This document shows positions 37,517 to 46,420 of a DNA stretch of 64,000 nt, piece after piece; the first letter of the stretch is position 1, and each line of letters begins with the position of its first letter. The stretch is from an uncultured Sphingomonadales bacterium. Lineage in GTDB: Bacteria > Pseudomonadota > Alphaproteobacteria > Sphingomonadales > Rhodothalassiaceae. A model generated the notes under the pieces. That model was not told the DNA's origin. It made no database searches and was given only the letters and a program-made list of their open reading frames with translations. A program made the translations under genes and the position numbers. The stretch lies in the NCBI GenBank assembly GCA_947499155.1, contig CANMND010000001.1:186001-250000 (forward strand). Direction: 5' to 3'.

Positions 37517-38809
37517 ATGAACAGCTCCAATGAAAACCTGATGAGTAAAATGCCATCACTTGCCCAATCAACCAGGGTTTGGTGGAAGATAGGCATTCTG
37601 TCTTTCGGCGGTCCTGCCGCCCAGATTGCGCTAATGCACAAGGAGATTGTCGAAGACCATAAATGGCTTTCTGAACAGCAATTTCTCAGTGCCCTGAGCT
37701 TTTGCATGCTCTTGCCCGGACCGGAAGCCATGCAATTGGCCACATATGCCGGTTGGCGGCTCCACGGCATTGTAGGCGGGCTTATCGCTGGCTTATTGTT
37801 TGTTATCCCCGGTGCCGTGGTGATCATGGCGCTCGCCACCATCTACAGTATTTACGGAGACGTCCCGCTCGTAGAAGCGCTGTTCTATGGCATCAAGGCC
37901 GCCGTTCTGGTGATCGTTGTCGAGGCATTGTTGCGTATTTCCAGAAAAGCGCTTTCGCAAAAGATTCACTGGATTATCGCGGGGCTTGCTTTCATCGGGA
38001 TATTTTTCTTCTCGATCCCCTATCCGCTGATCGTGTTGCTGGCAGGCCTTATGGGCTGGCTGATGAAATCCGCCACAACGGCACAGCAGACAGTGGATAT
38101 GTCACACATATCCGCCGGCAAGACCTTCGGCACCATTGTCAGTTGGCTTGCAATCTGGCTGCTTCCCATGCTGGCTCTCAGTTGGTTGGGAGCACCGGAA
38201 ATCCTTGTGGAAGCAGGAAAATTCTTTTCCACACTTGCCGTTGTCACATTTGGAGGCGCCTATGCCGTTCTTGCTTATATGGCGCAGGATGTTGTAGTTC
38301 AGTTTGGATGGCTGACGCCTCGGGAAATGGTCGATGCCCTGGGACTTGCGGAAACAACACCCGGCCCGTTAATCCTTGTCACCCAGTTCGTCGGTTTTCT
38401 GGCGGGCTTCAAGGAAGGCGGCCTTACCCTTGGCCTGGCAACTGCCTTCGTGGCCCTGTGGGTGACCTTTGCACCATGCTTCCTGTGGATATTTGCGGGC
38501 GCGCCATATATCGAATGGATTTCAAACCAGCCGAGGCTCTATGGTGCTCTTAAGGCAATCACCGCTGCGGTTGTTGGGGTAATCCTCAATCTTTCGATCT
38601 GGTTTGCCTTACATGTCCTTTTCACCAATGTTACCCGCAAAAAACTGGGGCACATAACGCTCTGGCAGCCAGAACTTGCGACCATAGAATGGCTCGCATT
38701 GGCTTTGTTCGGGTCAAGTTGCGTACTGGCGTTCCGATTGCGCTGGGGGGTCATCAGAATCCTGCTGGTGATTTCAGTAATCGCAGCAGTGTTCCGGCTG
38801 ACTACATGA
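37517..38809 (+). CDS. chrA: Chromate transporter (ChrA, CHR family)
   Basis: ChrA exports chromate, probably by proton antiport, giving resistance. The 430-aa product is a two-domain CHR protein: each half begins with a similar pattern (GILSFGGPAAQIALMHKEIV near 26-45 and VVTFGGAYAVLAYMAQDV near 239-256) and the conserved PGPEAMQLA and TTPGPLILVTQFVGF motifs. About ten to twelve helices are visible. It sits alone within a 1.7-kb segment flanked by an imperfect direct repeat, downstream of tRNA-Val. That context fits an acquired resistance gene, although codon use was not measured. Confidence 0.93.
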   Translation: MNSSNENLMSKMPSLAQSTRVWWKIGILSFGGPAAQIALMHKEIVEDHKWLSEQQFLSALSFCMLLPGPEAMQLATYAGWRLHGIVGGLIAGLLFVIPGAVVIMALATIYSIYGDVPLVEALFYGIKAAVLVIVVEALLRISRKALSQKIHWIIAGLAFIGIFFFSIPYPLIVLLAGLMGWLMKSATTAQQTVDMSHISAGKTFGTIVSWLAIWLLPMLALSWLGAPEILVEAGKFFSTLAVVTFGGAYAVLAYMAQDVVVQFGWLTPREMVDALGLAETTPGPLILVTQFVGFLAGFKEGGLTLGLATAFVALWVTFAPCFLWIFAGAPYIEWISNQPRLYGALKAITAAVVGVILNLSIWFALHVLFTNVTRKKLGHITLWQPELATIEWLALALFGSSCVLAFRLRWGVIRILLVISVIAAVFRLTT

Positions 38810-38887
38810 CGCCTCAGTCAGGATCTTTCGCCTGTTCATGATTGGGAGCAGCTTGCTAATCCGGCCATGGGAAGCGCATTGAAGGAC

Positions 38888-38908
38888 GGCTCAGTCAAGT
38901 TCGGCTGA
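38888..38908 (+). repeat. Direct repeat copy 2, downstream of chrA
   Basis: GGCTCAGTCAA, then GTT for TTC, then CGGCTGA: 19 of 21 positions match the tRNA-Val terminator core at 37186. The right arm is truncated, so it no longer forms the full terminator stem. The copy lies 79 nt after the chrA stop. Confidence 0.6.
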
Positions 38909-38983
38909 ATGTAATAACGCGTCCGCATTGTGCGGTGCGAACAAGCCATCCACAGAATGCAAAATCCGCGCCCCTGCGGCCCC

Positions 38984-39250
38984 CTAGATCACAAAATCAT
39001 AAGCTTCTGTGTTTCTGCTGCCGGAGTGCTGCGTGCTTGTGGATTTTACGCGGTTACTAACCATTTTGTCGTAAAGGCGCGTTACCATGCGGCTTCCGGT
39101 CTTGGTGAAGGTTCCAGGAATCAGGGCATGGATGAAGCACACAATGGATGCTGCAAATAAGTGGCCTGCGAAACTGCCTGCCGAACACATGTGCTCGAAG
39201 TAATTTTCCCCGATCGAACGCGGATGGTCGGTAAACAGACGTGCAAGCAT
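38984..39250 (-). CDS. DUF6356 family protein
   Basis: This 88-aa protein starts MLARLFTDHPRSIGENYFEHM, a pattern I recognise from DUF6356, a small family of unknown function in alphaproteobacteria. A hydrophobic helix near 22-45 suggests membrane association. The ATG at 39250 has GGAGG 7 nt upstream, a strong ribosome site, which decides the start over the longer ORF beginning at 39274. It is alone, divergent from upp. There is no evidence for a function. Confidence 0.8.
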   Translation of the reverse strand: MLARLFTDHPRSIGENYFEHMCSAGSFAGHLFAASIVCFIHALIPGTFTKTGSRMVTRLYDKMVSNRVKSTSTQHSGSRNTEAYDFVI

Positions 39251-39445
39251 CAAAAGTCCTCCAATACAGTACAATAGTTTTCATTACCCCATACATTAGC
39301 AAATCTTATTCAACATGTCTTGAACGTAAAAGTGTCATCTTTCATTTTTCCGCACCAAAATAAGACGTAAAGGCTGTATTCATTCTTGATTGCGGCTTGC
39401 AGGAGTGCTCAATTACAAACGAAAATAAATAATGAGAGATATGTA

Positions 39446-40090
39446 ATGAGTCCACAAAGGCCAAAAGGCTTAACCATTATCAATCATCCTCTGATCCGAC
39501 ATAAACTGACCCTGATGCGATCCAGCGATACATCTTCAGCCCAATTCCGAAGATTGCTCCATGAAATAAGCCTCTTGCTCGCTTATGAAATGACCCGTGA
39601 CCTGCCGCTGGAAGACGTGGAGATAGAAACTCCCGTAACTTCGACCACAGACAAGCAACTGAGCGGAAAGAAGCCGTGCATCATCTCAATCATGCGGGCA
39701 GGTGATGGCCTGTTGCAGGGCTTGCTGGATCTGGTGCCATCTGCGCGGGTGGGCCATGTCGGGCTTTACCGTGATCATGAAACACTCCAGCCTGTTCAGT
39801 ATTATTTCAAAATGCCGCAAGGTCTGGATCAACGTTCCTGTTTCGTTGTTGATCCCATGCTGGCAACGGGCAATTCAGCTGCAGCGGCCATAAGCCTTGT
39901 GAAAGCAGCCGGCGCAAAAGATATACGCTTTTTATGTCTGGTATCGGCCCCACAAGGGGTGGAAACACTGCAAGCGGCACATCCGGATGTTCCAATCTTT
40001 ACTGCGGCACTGGACGAAGGTCTAAATGAAAATGGGTATATCGTGCCCGGCTTGGGGGATGTGGGGGATCGTTTGTTCGGGACGAAATAA
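39446..40090 (+). CDS. upp: Uracil phosphoribosyltransferase
   Basis: Upp makes UMP from uracil and PRPP for pyrimidine salvage. The PRPP-binding motif [13 protein letters not shown] lies near 129-141 and the uracil-binding [15 protein letters not shown] lies at the end. The N terminus carries [10 protein letters not shown]. The length of 214 aa is standard. The ATG at 39446 is preferred over an earlier in-frame ATG because GAGAG lies upstream and the family starts there. No uracil permease gene is next to it. Confidence 0.96.
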   Translation: MSPQRPKGLTIINHPLIRHKLTLMRSSDTSSAQFRRLLHEISLLLAYEMTRDLPLEDVEIETPVTSTTDKQLSGKKPCIISIMRAGDGLLQGLLDLVPSARVGHVGLYRDHETLQPVQYYFKMPQGLDQRSCFVVDPMLATGNSAAAAISLVKAAGAKDIRFLCLVSAPQGVETLQAAHPDVPIFTAALDEGLNENGYIVPGLGDVGDRLFGTK

Positions 40091-40279
40091 AACGGGCCTT
40101 GCGCCATTTGAATTCCTGACGATACCAATATCACCTAACATCCGTTGCCGAGCCTGAGGTTTCTGTGCAATATGCGCCCGATCCGCGTCAGAGCGGGGTG
40201 TTTATTTGCGAACGAATAGTCGGCCAGTCCGTCCTAAAGAGCGGATCTTGCCATAAAATTCTTGGGGAAGGGTTCTTTC

Positions 40280-41659
40280 ATGGCAGATTCAGTCAAAGCA
40301 CCACACGAAAACTGGTCATCCCGCACAGCCTTTATCTTCGCTGCTATTGGCAGTGCGGTCGGGCTTGGGAATATCTGGAAATTTCCCTTTGAGGCCGGAG
40401 AAGGCGGCGGCGGTGCCTTCGTTCTGATCTATCTTGCCTTTGTTTTCGGCATTGGCGTACCGGTGATGATTGCCGAACTGGCCCTTGGTCGTCGTGGCCA
40501 CATGTCGCCGCCCAATGCTGTGAAAAAAGTAGCGCAACAGGAAAGCCGCTCCCCTTTATGGTCCGTTGCCGGTTGGATCGGGGTCATTGGCGCTTTTATG
40601 GTCCTGAGCTTTTATTCCGTTATCGCAGGCTTCACCCTGTCTTATATGGTGGACAGTTTTTCAGGCTCACTTTCCTCGCTTCGGCCGGATAATTCGGAAG
40701 CCTATTTTAATGGCGTTACTCAGAACTTCTCGCTGATTCTAGCCTGGCACATCATTTTCATGGGCATAACCATTGCCGTTGTAGCACGGGGCATACGAGG
40801 CGGCCTTGAAAAAGCTGTAACGTGGCTTATGCCGGTGCTTTTTGCGATTTTGCTGTTGCTGGTTGCCTATTCTCTCTATGTGGGCGATGCCGCTGAAACC
40901 TTCCGCTTTCTGCTGGAACCGGATTGGACTGAAGTTGACCTTGAAACAGTTATACAGGCTCTGGGCCAAGCCTTCTTCTCGCTGTCCCTCGCCCTTGGTG
41001 CGATCATGGCTTATGGGGCCTATGTGCCAAAAGACGTGTCCTTGTCGAGATCTGCCTTTATTATCGCAGGAGCAGACACAGGGGTGGCTATCCTTGCCGG
41101 TCTCGCCATCTTCCCCATTGTTTTCCAATATGGTCTGGAGCCAGGAGCAGGGCCAGGGCTGGTATTCATCACGCTGCCCATCGCTTTTGCCCAAATGCCC
41201 GGCGGGTTATTTGTTGGTGGTGCGTTCTTCTTGCTGCTTGGCATTGCCGCCCTCACCTCAGCCATCTCATTGCTGGAGCCTCTCGTCGCATGGCTTGAAG
41301 AAAGCAAAGGCATCAGCCGCGTACAATCAGCCATCGGTGGCGGCGTCAGTATTTTCATACTGGGTATGGGAACTGTTCTTTCGTTCAACCACTGGTCGGA
41401 CTTTACTTTCTGGCGCGGCACCATTTTCGATAATATCGATTTCCTCACCAACAATATCATGATGCCCATGGGCGGATTGATCATCGCCTTGTTCGTTGGC
41501 TGGAGAATGCGCCGCATTAGCGTCCGCGATGAACTCAGCACCATGAGTGATTTTGGATTCCGCCTGTGGCTGATCATGCTGCGCTATGTCTGTCCGCTGG
41601 CACTTATGCTGATTTTTGTTGGCTATGCCTTTAAGGGCGTGTTGTTCGGCGACGGCTAA
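40280..41659 (+). CDS. Sodium-dependent transporter (NSS family)
   Basis: This is a LeuT-fold neurotransmitter:sodium symporter homologue, 459 aa with about eleven to twelve helices. The family signature IGSAVGLGNIWKFPF near 23-37 binds sodium and substrate in the first helix. Amino acids or related compounds are likely substrates, but the exact one is unknown. The ATG at 40280 has AAGGG about 10 nt upstream; a TTG six codons earlier is less likely. It ends just before a bidirectional terminator and converges on the thioesterase pair. Confidence 0.93.
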   Translation: MADSVKAPHENWSSRTAFIFAAIGSAVGLGNIWKFPFEAGEGGGGAFVLIYLAFVFGIGVPVMIAELALGRRGHMSPPNAVKKVAQQESRSPLWSVAGWIGVIGAFMVLSFYSVIAGFTLSYMVDSFSGSLSSLRPDNSEAYFNGVTQNFSLILAWHIIFMGITIAVVARGIRGGLEKAVTWLMPVLFAILLLLVAYSLYVGDAAETFRFLLEPDWTEVDLETVIQALGQAFFSLSLALGAIMAYGAYVPKDVSLSRSAFIIAGADTGVAILAGLAIFPIVFQYGLEPGAGPGLVFITLPIAFAQMPGGLFVGGAFFLLLGIAALTSAISLLEPLVAWLEESKGISRVQSAIGGGVSIFILGMGTVLSFNHWSDFTFWRGTIFDNIDFLTNNIMMPMGGLIIALFVGWRMRRISVRDELSTMSDFGFRLWLIMLRYVCPLALMLIFVGYAFKGVLFGDG

Positions 41660-41679
41660 GGGTCAAGGCCGCAAAGATT

Positions 41680-41716
41680 AAAGCCACCGATACTTCAGAT
41701 TTGTGTCGGTGGCTTT
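41680..41716. terminator. Bidirectional terminator after the NSS transporter
   Basis: AAAGCCACCGA (41680-41690) pairs perfectly with TCGGTGGCTTT (41706-41716) around a 15-nt loop. On the minus strand it is followed by TTTAATCTTTG. The stem overlaps the stop codon of the convergent thioesterase gene by two bases, so it serves both transcripts. Confidence 0.8.
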
Positions 41717-42158
41717 AGTGTCTCATCAAAAAATGAAGCTGGGCTTCTGCCACCGGAAGTTTTTGCTCTTCATCTTGCCAGGCTGTGGCACGGATGGATG
41801 CTACACGCCTGCCCTGACGCACGATTATTGCACTTGCATAAAGGTCGATACAGCGGGCCTCACGCAGATAATCCACAGTCAGTGATATGGGTTTTGGCAG
41901 TGTCTCGATGGTATTCCCTGCCTGATAGGCCCGCCACATCAATTCAGCCATGGCGGCAAACTCCAGAACTGCGCCCACCACACCCCCATGAAAGCGGCCG
42001 GGAGACCCCACATGCATGGGGTCAAAGCGCAGATGCAAAGATACGTCGTTTCCCTTGCGCCTCAAGGAAAAGCCAAGGAATTCAGCGTAGGGAATGTTGT
42101 CAAGCGCACACTCCGCGACACCACTTTCCGAGAGTCTGCTGAACAAGTCTGGCGTCAT
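41715..42158 (-). CDS. PaaI-type hotdog thioesterase, second of pair
   Basis: PaaI-like hotdog proteins hydrolyse acyl-CoA thioesters. The family core is present: VGSPGRFHGGVVGAVLEFAAM, with the catalytic HGG region, followed by a ISLTVDYLREARCIDLYASAIIVRQGRRVA strand region. The length of 147 aa is typical. The start overlaps the stop of the paired gene by four bases (ATGA). The acyl substrate is not known. Two such proteins next to each other may form a hetero-oligomer. Confidence 0.86.
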   Translation of the reverse strand: MTPDLFSRLSESGVAECALDNIPYAEFLGFSLRRKGNDVSLHLRFDPMHVGSPGRFHGGVVGAVLEFAAMAELMWRAYQAGNTIETLPKPISLTVDYLREARCIDLYASAIIVRQGRRVASIRATAWQDEEQKLPVAEAQLHFLMRH

Positions 42159-42598
42159 TCAGATGTACCCTCGTTTTTGGGACGATTTATGATGAATGTT
42201 GCGCTGGCTTTGGCAATGGGATCGTCTTCACTTTCAAGATAGGCAACACCTGAAACAAAAGCGATTGTCCGCGTGACACTGGTACATCGTGCTGAGGCCA
42301 GAACCTCACATCCGGTAACTGCGGGCTTTAGATAATCCACGCGCAAATCAAGTGTCGCAACCGGCATAAGGGTGTCAAGTGCAGTAAATACTGCCATACC
42401 AAGAACCGAATCAAGCAAGGTAAAAATTGCTCCACCCGCCATGACGCCGGTGTCCTTATAGGCCACGAGGCGAGGAGAAAACGGCAGGCGCATGACTGCA
42501 TGCCCCGCACTCAGTTCCATCACACTGATATCAAGCGCAGCCATCTGCGGCATAGCCCGTATGAACGTGTTAACCGATTCAAGCGGAACATCTTTCAC
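42155..42598 (-). CDS. PaaI-type hotdog thioesterase, first of pair
   Basis: The 147-aa hotdog protein shows the central motif KDTGVMAGGAIFTLLDSVLGMAV, where glycines replace the usual HGG, and the strand LDLRVDYLKPAVTGCEVLASARC. The HGG histidine is absent, so its catalytic set may differ from that of the partner gene. Both lie in one operon, 36 nt upstream of rnhA on the minus strand. The substrate is unknown. Confidence 0.85.
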   Translation of the reverse strand: MKDVPLESVNTFIRAMPQMAALDISVMELSAGHAVMRLPFSPRLVAYKDTGVMAGGAIFTLLDSVLGMAVFTALDTLMPVATLDLRVDYLKPAVTGCEVLASARCTSVTRTIAFVSGVAYLESEDDPIAKASATFIINRPKNEGTSE

Positions 42599-42634
42599 GC
42601 CCTCACTCCAAAACTTTACAGGGCAGCGCGATAC

Positions 42635-43102
42635 TCATGGAACATTGGATTCGTCCTTGTAGGATGCCATGCCTTCATTCGCCAGACTGTCGGCACGTTC
42701 GTTGCCGTTATTTCCGGCATGGCCCTTGACCCAGTGCCAGGTCACCTCATGCTTGCTCAGTGCGGCATCAAGTTCCTGCCACAGATCGACATTTTTCACG
42801 GGCTTTTTGGCAGCCGTTCTCCAGCCCCGCGCCTTCCAGCTATGGATCCACTCCATAATCCCTGAGCGCACATAGGTGCTGTCAGTATAAAGGTCCACAT
42901 GGCAGGGCCGCTTCAAGGCTCGCAGCGCCTTGATCGCAGCCTGAAGCTCCATCCGGTTGTTGGTGGTGTCATAAGCCCCGCCTTTAAGGGTTTTCTCATG
43001 GCCATTCCACATCAACAGCACGCCCCAGCCACCCGGACCCGGATTGCCGGAACATGCGCCATCGGTATAAATTGTGACCCGTCGTTTTTCGTCCAAAGCC
43101 AT
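42635..43102 (-). CDS. rnhA: Ribonuclease HI
   Basis: RNase HI cuts the RNA strand of RNA-DNA hybrids, removing primers and R-loops. The four acidic residues are Asp14 in [12 protein letters not shown], Glu52 in NRMELQAA, Asp74 in YTDSTYV and Asp138 in NERADSLA. The 155-aa length is standard. I start at the ATG at 43102; a TTG two codons earlier is possible. It lies 8 nt after the ispH stop, so the pair is cotranscribed. Confidence 0.96.
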   Translation of the reverse strand: MALDEKRRVTIYTDGACSGNPGPGGWGVLLMWNGHEKTLKGGAYDTTNNRMELQAAIKALRALKRPCHVDLYTDSTYVRSGIMEWIHSWKARGWRTAAKKPVKNVDLWQELDAALSKHEVTWHWVKGHAGNNGNERADSLANEGMASYKDESNVP

Positions 43103-43110
43103 ATGCAAGA

Positions 43111-44061
43111 TCAGGCCGCGCTTGGGCGAAGCACCGATGGAATTTTGAACGTGACATTCTCACGTGCAGTTTCCACCTCTTCCAATTCCACTTCGTAGCG
43201 TTCGGACAAGGCTGCCAGTGCATCCTGAACGAGGACTTCAGGGGCGGACGCGCCAGCGGTAATGCCGACTGTTTTTGCGCCTTCCAGCCACTCCCAATCA
43301 ATTTCCGATGCTTTTTGAACCAGACGGGCCAATGTGCCTTCCTTTTCCGCCACCTCGACCAGGCGACGTGAATTGGATGAATTGGGGGCGCCGATTACCA
43401 GCATGCGGTCACAGCGTTCAGCCATTGCCTTCACCGCCCCTTGCCGGTTGGTGGTGGCATAGCAGATATCTTCCTTTTTAGGCCCTGCAATGCTTGGGAA
43501 GCGTTGCTTCAGAATATCAACGATTCCCGCTGTATCGTCCACAGACAGGGTTGTCTGGGTGACAAAGGCCAGATTGTCCGGATTCTCAGGTTCAACGCCA
43601 AGCGCGTCCTCTTCCGATTCGATCAGGGTCATTGTGCCTTTGGGTACCTGACCCATCGTCCCGATCACTTCTGGATGGCCGCAGTGACCAATCATCAGGA
43701 TATGATGACCTGCCTTGTTATGACGCTCCACCTCGCGGTGGACCTTGGACACAAGCGGGCAAGTCGCATCCACATAAAGCATATTGCGGCGGTCAGCCTC
43801 AGCCGGAACGGACTTTGGCACACCATGGGCAGAAAAGACTACAGGCAGGTCGCCAGGCACTTCATCAAGCTCTTCGACAAAAATCGCACCCTTTTGTTCA
43901 AGCTCTTCTACCACATGTCGATTATGGACAATCTCGTGTCTGACATAAACAGGCGCACCAAAACGTTCCAGCGCCAGTTCAACAATCTTGATCGCACGAT
44001 CCACACCGGCGCAAAAGCCGCGCGGAGCTGCAAGGAGAATGTGCAAAGTCGGTTTTGTCAT
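43111..44061 (-). CDS. ispH: 4-hydroxy-3-methylbut-2-enyl diphosphate reductase
   Basis: IspH (LytB) is the last MEP-pathway enzyme, making IPP and DMAPP. It is a [4Fe-4S] enzyme; the three cluster cysteines are Cys17 ([11 protein letters not shown]), Cys101 ([12 protein letters not shown]) and Cys200 (ICYATTNRQ). The 316-aa length is typical. AAGGA lies 10 nt before the ATG. The gene is separate from dxs and ispA, 38 kb away. rnhA follows directly, and ten-base-spaced repeats lie upstream of the start. Confidence 0.97.
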   Translation of the reverse strand: MTKPTLHILLAAPRGFCAGVDRAIKIVELALERFGAPVYVRHEIVHNRHVVEELEQKGAIFVEELDEVPGDLPVVFSAHGVPKSVPAEADRRNMLYVDATCPLVSKVHREVERHNKAGHHILMIGHCGHPEVIGTMGQVPKGTMTLIESEEDALGVEPENPDNLAFVTQTTLSVDDTAGIVDILKQRFPSIAGPKKEDICYATTNRQGAVKAMAERCDRMLVIGAPNSSNSRRLVEVAEKEGTLARLVQKASEIDWEWLEGAKTVGITAGASAPEVLVQDALAALSERYEVELEEVETARENVTFKIPSVLRPSAA

Positions 44062-44086
44062 CAGGCTTTGTTCCTTTGGCCTAAGT

Positions 44087-44111
44087 CCATGTCATGCCAT
44101 GTCACGTCACA
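44087..44111. repeat. Short 10-bp-spaced repeats upstream of ispH
   Basis: CCATGTCA occurs at 44087 and 44097, and a related TCACATG follows at 44107. The spacing is one helical turn. They lie 26-50 nt upstream of the ispH start. They could be operator half-sites or chance. Confidence 0.4.
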
Positions 44112-44355
44112 TGCCATTTATTTTGCCCACATTTGGCTGCCATAGTGACACAACGCAAGAGTCATTGTGATACTGTCGACACTTTCTCATCCAAGGGCGC
44201 TCATTTGTCGCCCATCATGGGCCTAAATGATTATTTTTTCAAACCTGGCCCGACCAGAGAGGCTTCAAAGATTGCCACATGCGCCGGAAACACCTATTGG
44301 TGTGACAAATATACGCGATACTGCACCCAACAGATATACAGATACAGAGTCTCAT

Positions 44356-44898
44356 ATGCCTCTTTCGCACCGCACTCTTAAATTCGCCCCCATGCTTCTG
44401 GGACTTGCAGGACTTGTCGCCCTTGGCGGGTGCAATTCCAACAAAAACCCGCTTGAGGTCAATGTCCAGCGCTGTCCTGCTGTGGCGGTGGTCGGCGGAA
44501 TCGGATCCTTCACCCGCTTTATCGGTGAGGAGAAAAACGCCTCCGACGTGGCATATGAAGCGACCTTGTCCAATCTGACACTGGATTGCGACCAGCGCCG
44601 TATCGTGGACAGCAAAATAAACTTCACAGTCACTGCCCTGCGCGGGCCTGCCCTTCCTGAAGATGCCGTTGTCGCCATGTCCTGGTTTGTCGCTGTCGTA
44701 CGCGACAATTCTGAAATCATCGCCAAGGAAATCTATGAGACACGGCTCACATTCGAGCCGGACCAACAACGGGCCCTTGCCCAGGAATCCATTCGCCAGA
44801 CCTTGCCGGATATCGAGCTTGCTCGGCGCTATGACTATGAAATTCTGATCGGCTTCCAGCTTGAGGGAGACGACATCACCTATAATCTTTTGCGCTGA
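44356..44898 (+). CDS. Hypothetical lipoprotein
   Basis: The family was not recognised. The 180-aa product has a signal peptide with lipobox (LGGC, Cys26). The rest is a mature domain without enzyme motifs, starting NVQRCPAVAVVGGIGSFTRF. The ATG at 44356 has no clear ribosome site; a longer in-frame ORF from 44227 is unlikely. It stands between ispH and the glycine riboswitch; its own leader may carry the promoter. The gene ends 50 nt before the -35-like TTGACA of the gcv operon. Confidence 0.7.
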   Translation: MPLSHRTLKFAPMLLGLAGLVALGGCNSNKNPLEVNVQRCPAVAVVGGIGSFTRFIGEEKNASDVAYEATLSNLTLDCDQRRIVDSKINFTVTALRGPALPEDAVVAMSWFVAVVRDNSEIIAKEIYETRLTFEPDQQRALAQESIRQTLPDIELARRYDYEILIGFQLEGDDITYNLLR

Positions 44899-44984
44899 TC
44901 AGATGATCTGTTTCGTTGACTAAGGTTCAAACGCCCTTTACATCGTTTTGACATATTGTCAGGTGCCGGGTAACCGGTACTGAT

Positions 44985-45190
44985 CGTCTGCGGGAGAGAG
45001 TGGACGGGTGTCAGCAGACACCCTGAAGCCGCCGAAGGAGCAACCGCCCCGGAAACTCTCAGGCCAAAGGACCGTTGGCGATCGACACTCTGGAAAGCAG
45101 GCGGAATAAAATCCGGCTCACCGACGGGGATAAGGCAGCGCTGATGGCACTGCCGCAATCTCTCAGGTTCCATGACAGAGGGGGCGCGAA
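44985..45190 (+). promoter_or_regulatory. Tandem glycine riboswitch controlling gcvT
   Basis: Two glycine aptamers are arranged in series. The first has GGGAGAG at 44992, GCCGAAGGAGCAA at 45031, CTCTCAGG at 45056 and AAAGGACCG at 45066. The second has GACACTCTGGAAAG at 45084, ACCGACGGGGATAA at 45120, TCTCTCAGG at 45159 and CATGACAGAGGGGG at 45171. These are the conserved core elements of the glycine riboswitch class. TTGACA at 44948 could be a -35 box. The gcvT start is 61 nt downstream. Glycine binding normally raises expression of the cleavage genes. Confidence 0.95.
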
Positions 45191-45250
45191 TTCGCCGCTT
45201 TTTGCGGTCGCAGTCTTTTGCCCAATGGGCCTGTTATGGAGCCGCCGATA

Positions 45251-46396
45251 ATGACCGACGACTGCCTGAAAACCACTCCACTTCACGCGCTGCATAAAGA
45301 ACTTGGCGGCAAAATGGTGCCGTTTGCAGGGTATGACATGCCTGTCCAATACCCAATGGGCATAATGGCCGAACACCTGCATACCCGCGAAAAAGCTGGC
45401 CTGTTTGATGTGTCACATATGGGCCAGGCAACACTTAAACCGAAAGGAGCTGGTGACGCGGCCCAGGCGCTTGAAAAGCTCACACCCGGTGCACTTGAAA
45501 GCCTCAAGCCCGGCGCCATGCGCTATACCATGCTGCTCAACGAGCGGGGCGGCATACTCGACGACTTTATGGTGACCCGTCCCATTGACGACGACAAGGC
45601 CCTCTATCTGGTCGTCAATGCGGGCTGCAAGGAACAGGACTTTGCACACATAGCAGCATCACTAGCCGATGAAGCAGATCTTTACGTTCATGAAGATCGT
45701 GTCCTTCTGGCGCTTCAGGGGCCAAAAGCCGCATCTGTCCTTGAAACGGTTATCCCCAATATTGGCACATTAGGCTTCATGCAGGCCCGATGGCTTGACC
45801 ATGATGGAGAGACGCTCATCATCAGCCGCGCTGGCTATACCGGTGAAGATGGTTTCGAAATTTCACTTCCTGTATCCATTGCTGACGCATTTGCCCGGCG
45901 TCTTCTGGACCATGAAGACGTGGCCATGATTGGCCTTGGTGCGCGCGATTCGTTGCGTCTTGAGGCTGGCCTTTGTCTTTATGGCCATGATATCAGTGTA
46001 GAAACTACACCAGTGGAAGCGGGACTTCGCTTTGCCATACCGAAATCCCGCCGTGCCCGTGCTGATTTCCCCGGTGCCAAAACCATCATGGCGCAATTGT
46101 CTGATGGACCGGACCGGGTTCGTGTCGGCTTTCGCCCTGTCGACCGCACCATTGCGCGCGAAGGCACCAAGATCACCACAAGTGATGGGGAAAAGGTGAT
46201 CGGCCATGTCACTAGCGGCGGCTTTGCCCCCAGCGTCGGCGGGCCGGTCGGCATGGGCTATAGTGACCCGGCCTTTGCTGAACCTGGCACTGCAATCGGT
46301 CTTCTGGTTCGTGGCAAGGTTCGCCCCGCCAGGATAACAACCATGCCGTTTGTACCTCATAACTACGTCCGTAAATCACCAACGAAAACGGGCTGA
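45251..46396 (+). CDS. gcvT: Aminomethyltransferase (glycine cleavage T-protein)
   Basis: GcvT transfers the methylene group from the lipoyl-bound aminomethyl intermediate to tetrahydrofolate and frees ammonia. The GCV_T domain is marked by KMVPFAGYDMPVQY, FDVSHMGQ, ALQGPKAASVL, SRAGYTGEDGFEI and the C-terminal VGMGYSDPAF. The length of 381 aa is typical. The ATG at 45251 is chosen because GGAG lies 9 nt upstream, just past the riboswitch. gcvH starts 24 nt after its stop. Confidence 0.96.
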   Translation: MTDDCLKTTPLHALHKELGGKMVPFAGYDMPVQYPMGIMAEHLHTREKAGLFDVSHMGQATLKPKGAGDAAQALEKLTPGALESLKPGAMRYTMLLNERGGILDDFMVTRPIDDDKALYLVVNAGCKEQDFAHIAASLADEADLYVHEDRVLLALQGPKAASVLETVIPNIGTLGFMQARWLDHDGETLIISRAGYTGEDGFEISLPVSIADAFARRLLDHEDVAMIGLGARDSLRLEAGLCLYGHDISVETTPVEAGLRFAIPKSRRARADFPGAKTIMAQLSDGPDRVRVGFRPVDRTIAREGTKITTSDGEKVIGHVTSGGFAPSVGGPVGMGYSDPAFAEPGTAIGLLVRGKVRPARITTMPFVPHNYVRKSPTKTG

Positions 46397-46420
46397 GCCC
46401 GATCATCCCGGAGAAAGACA

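Noticed and set aside
37099-38908. Integrative element at tRNA-Val
   Set aside because: There is no integrase, transposase or phage gene; the direct repeat alone does not prove an element, so it is kept only as a finding.
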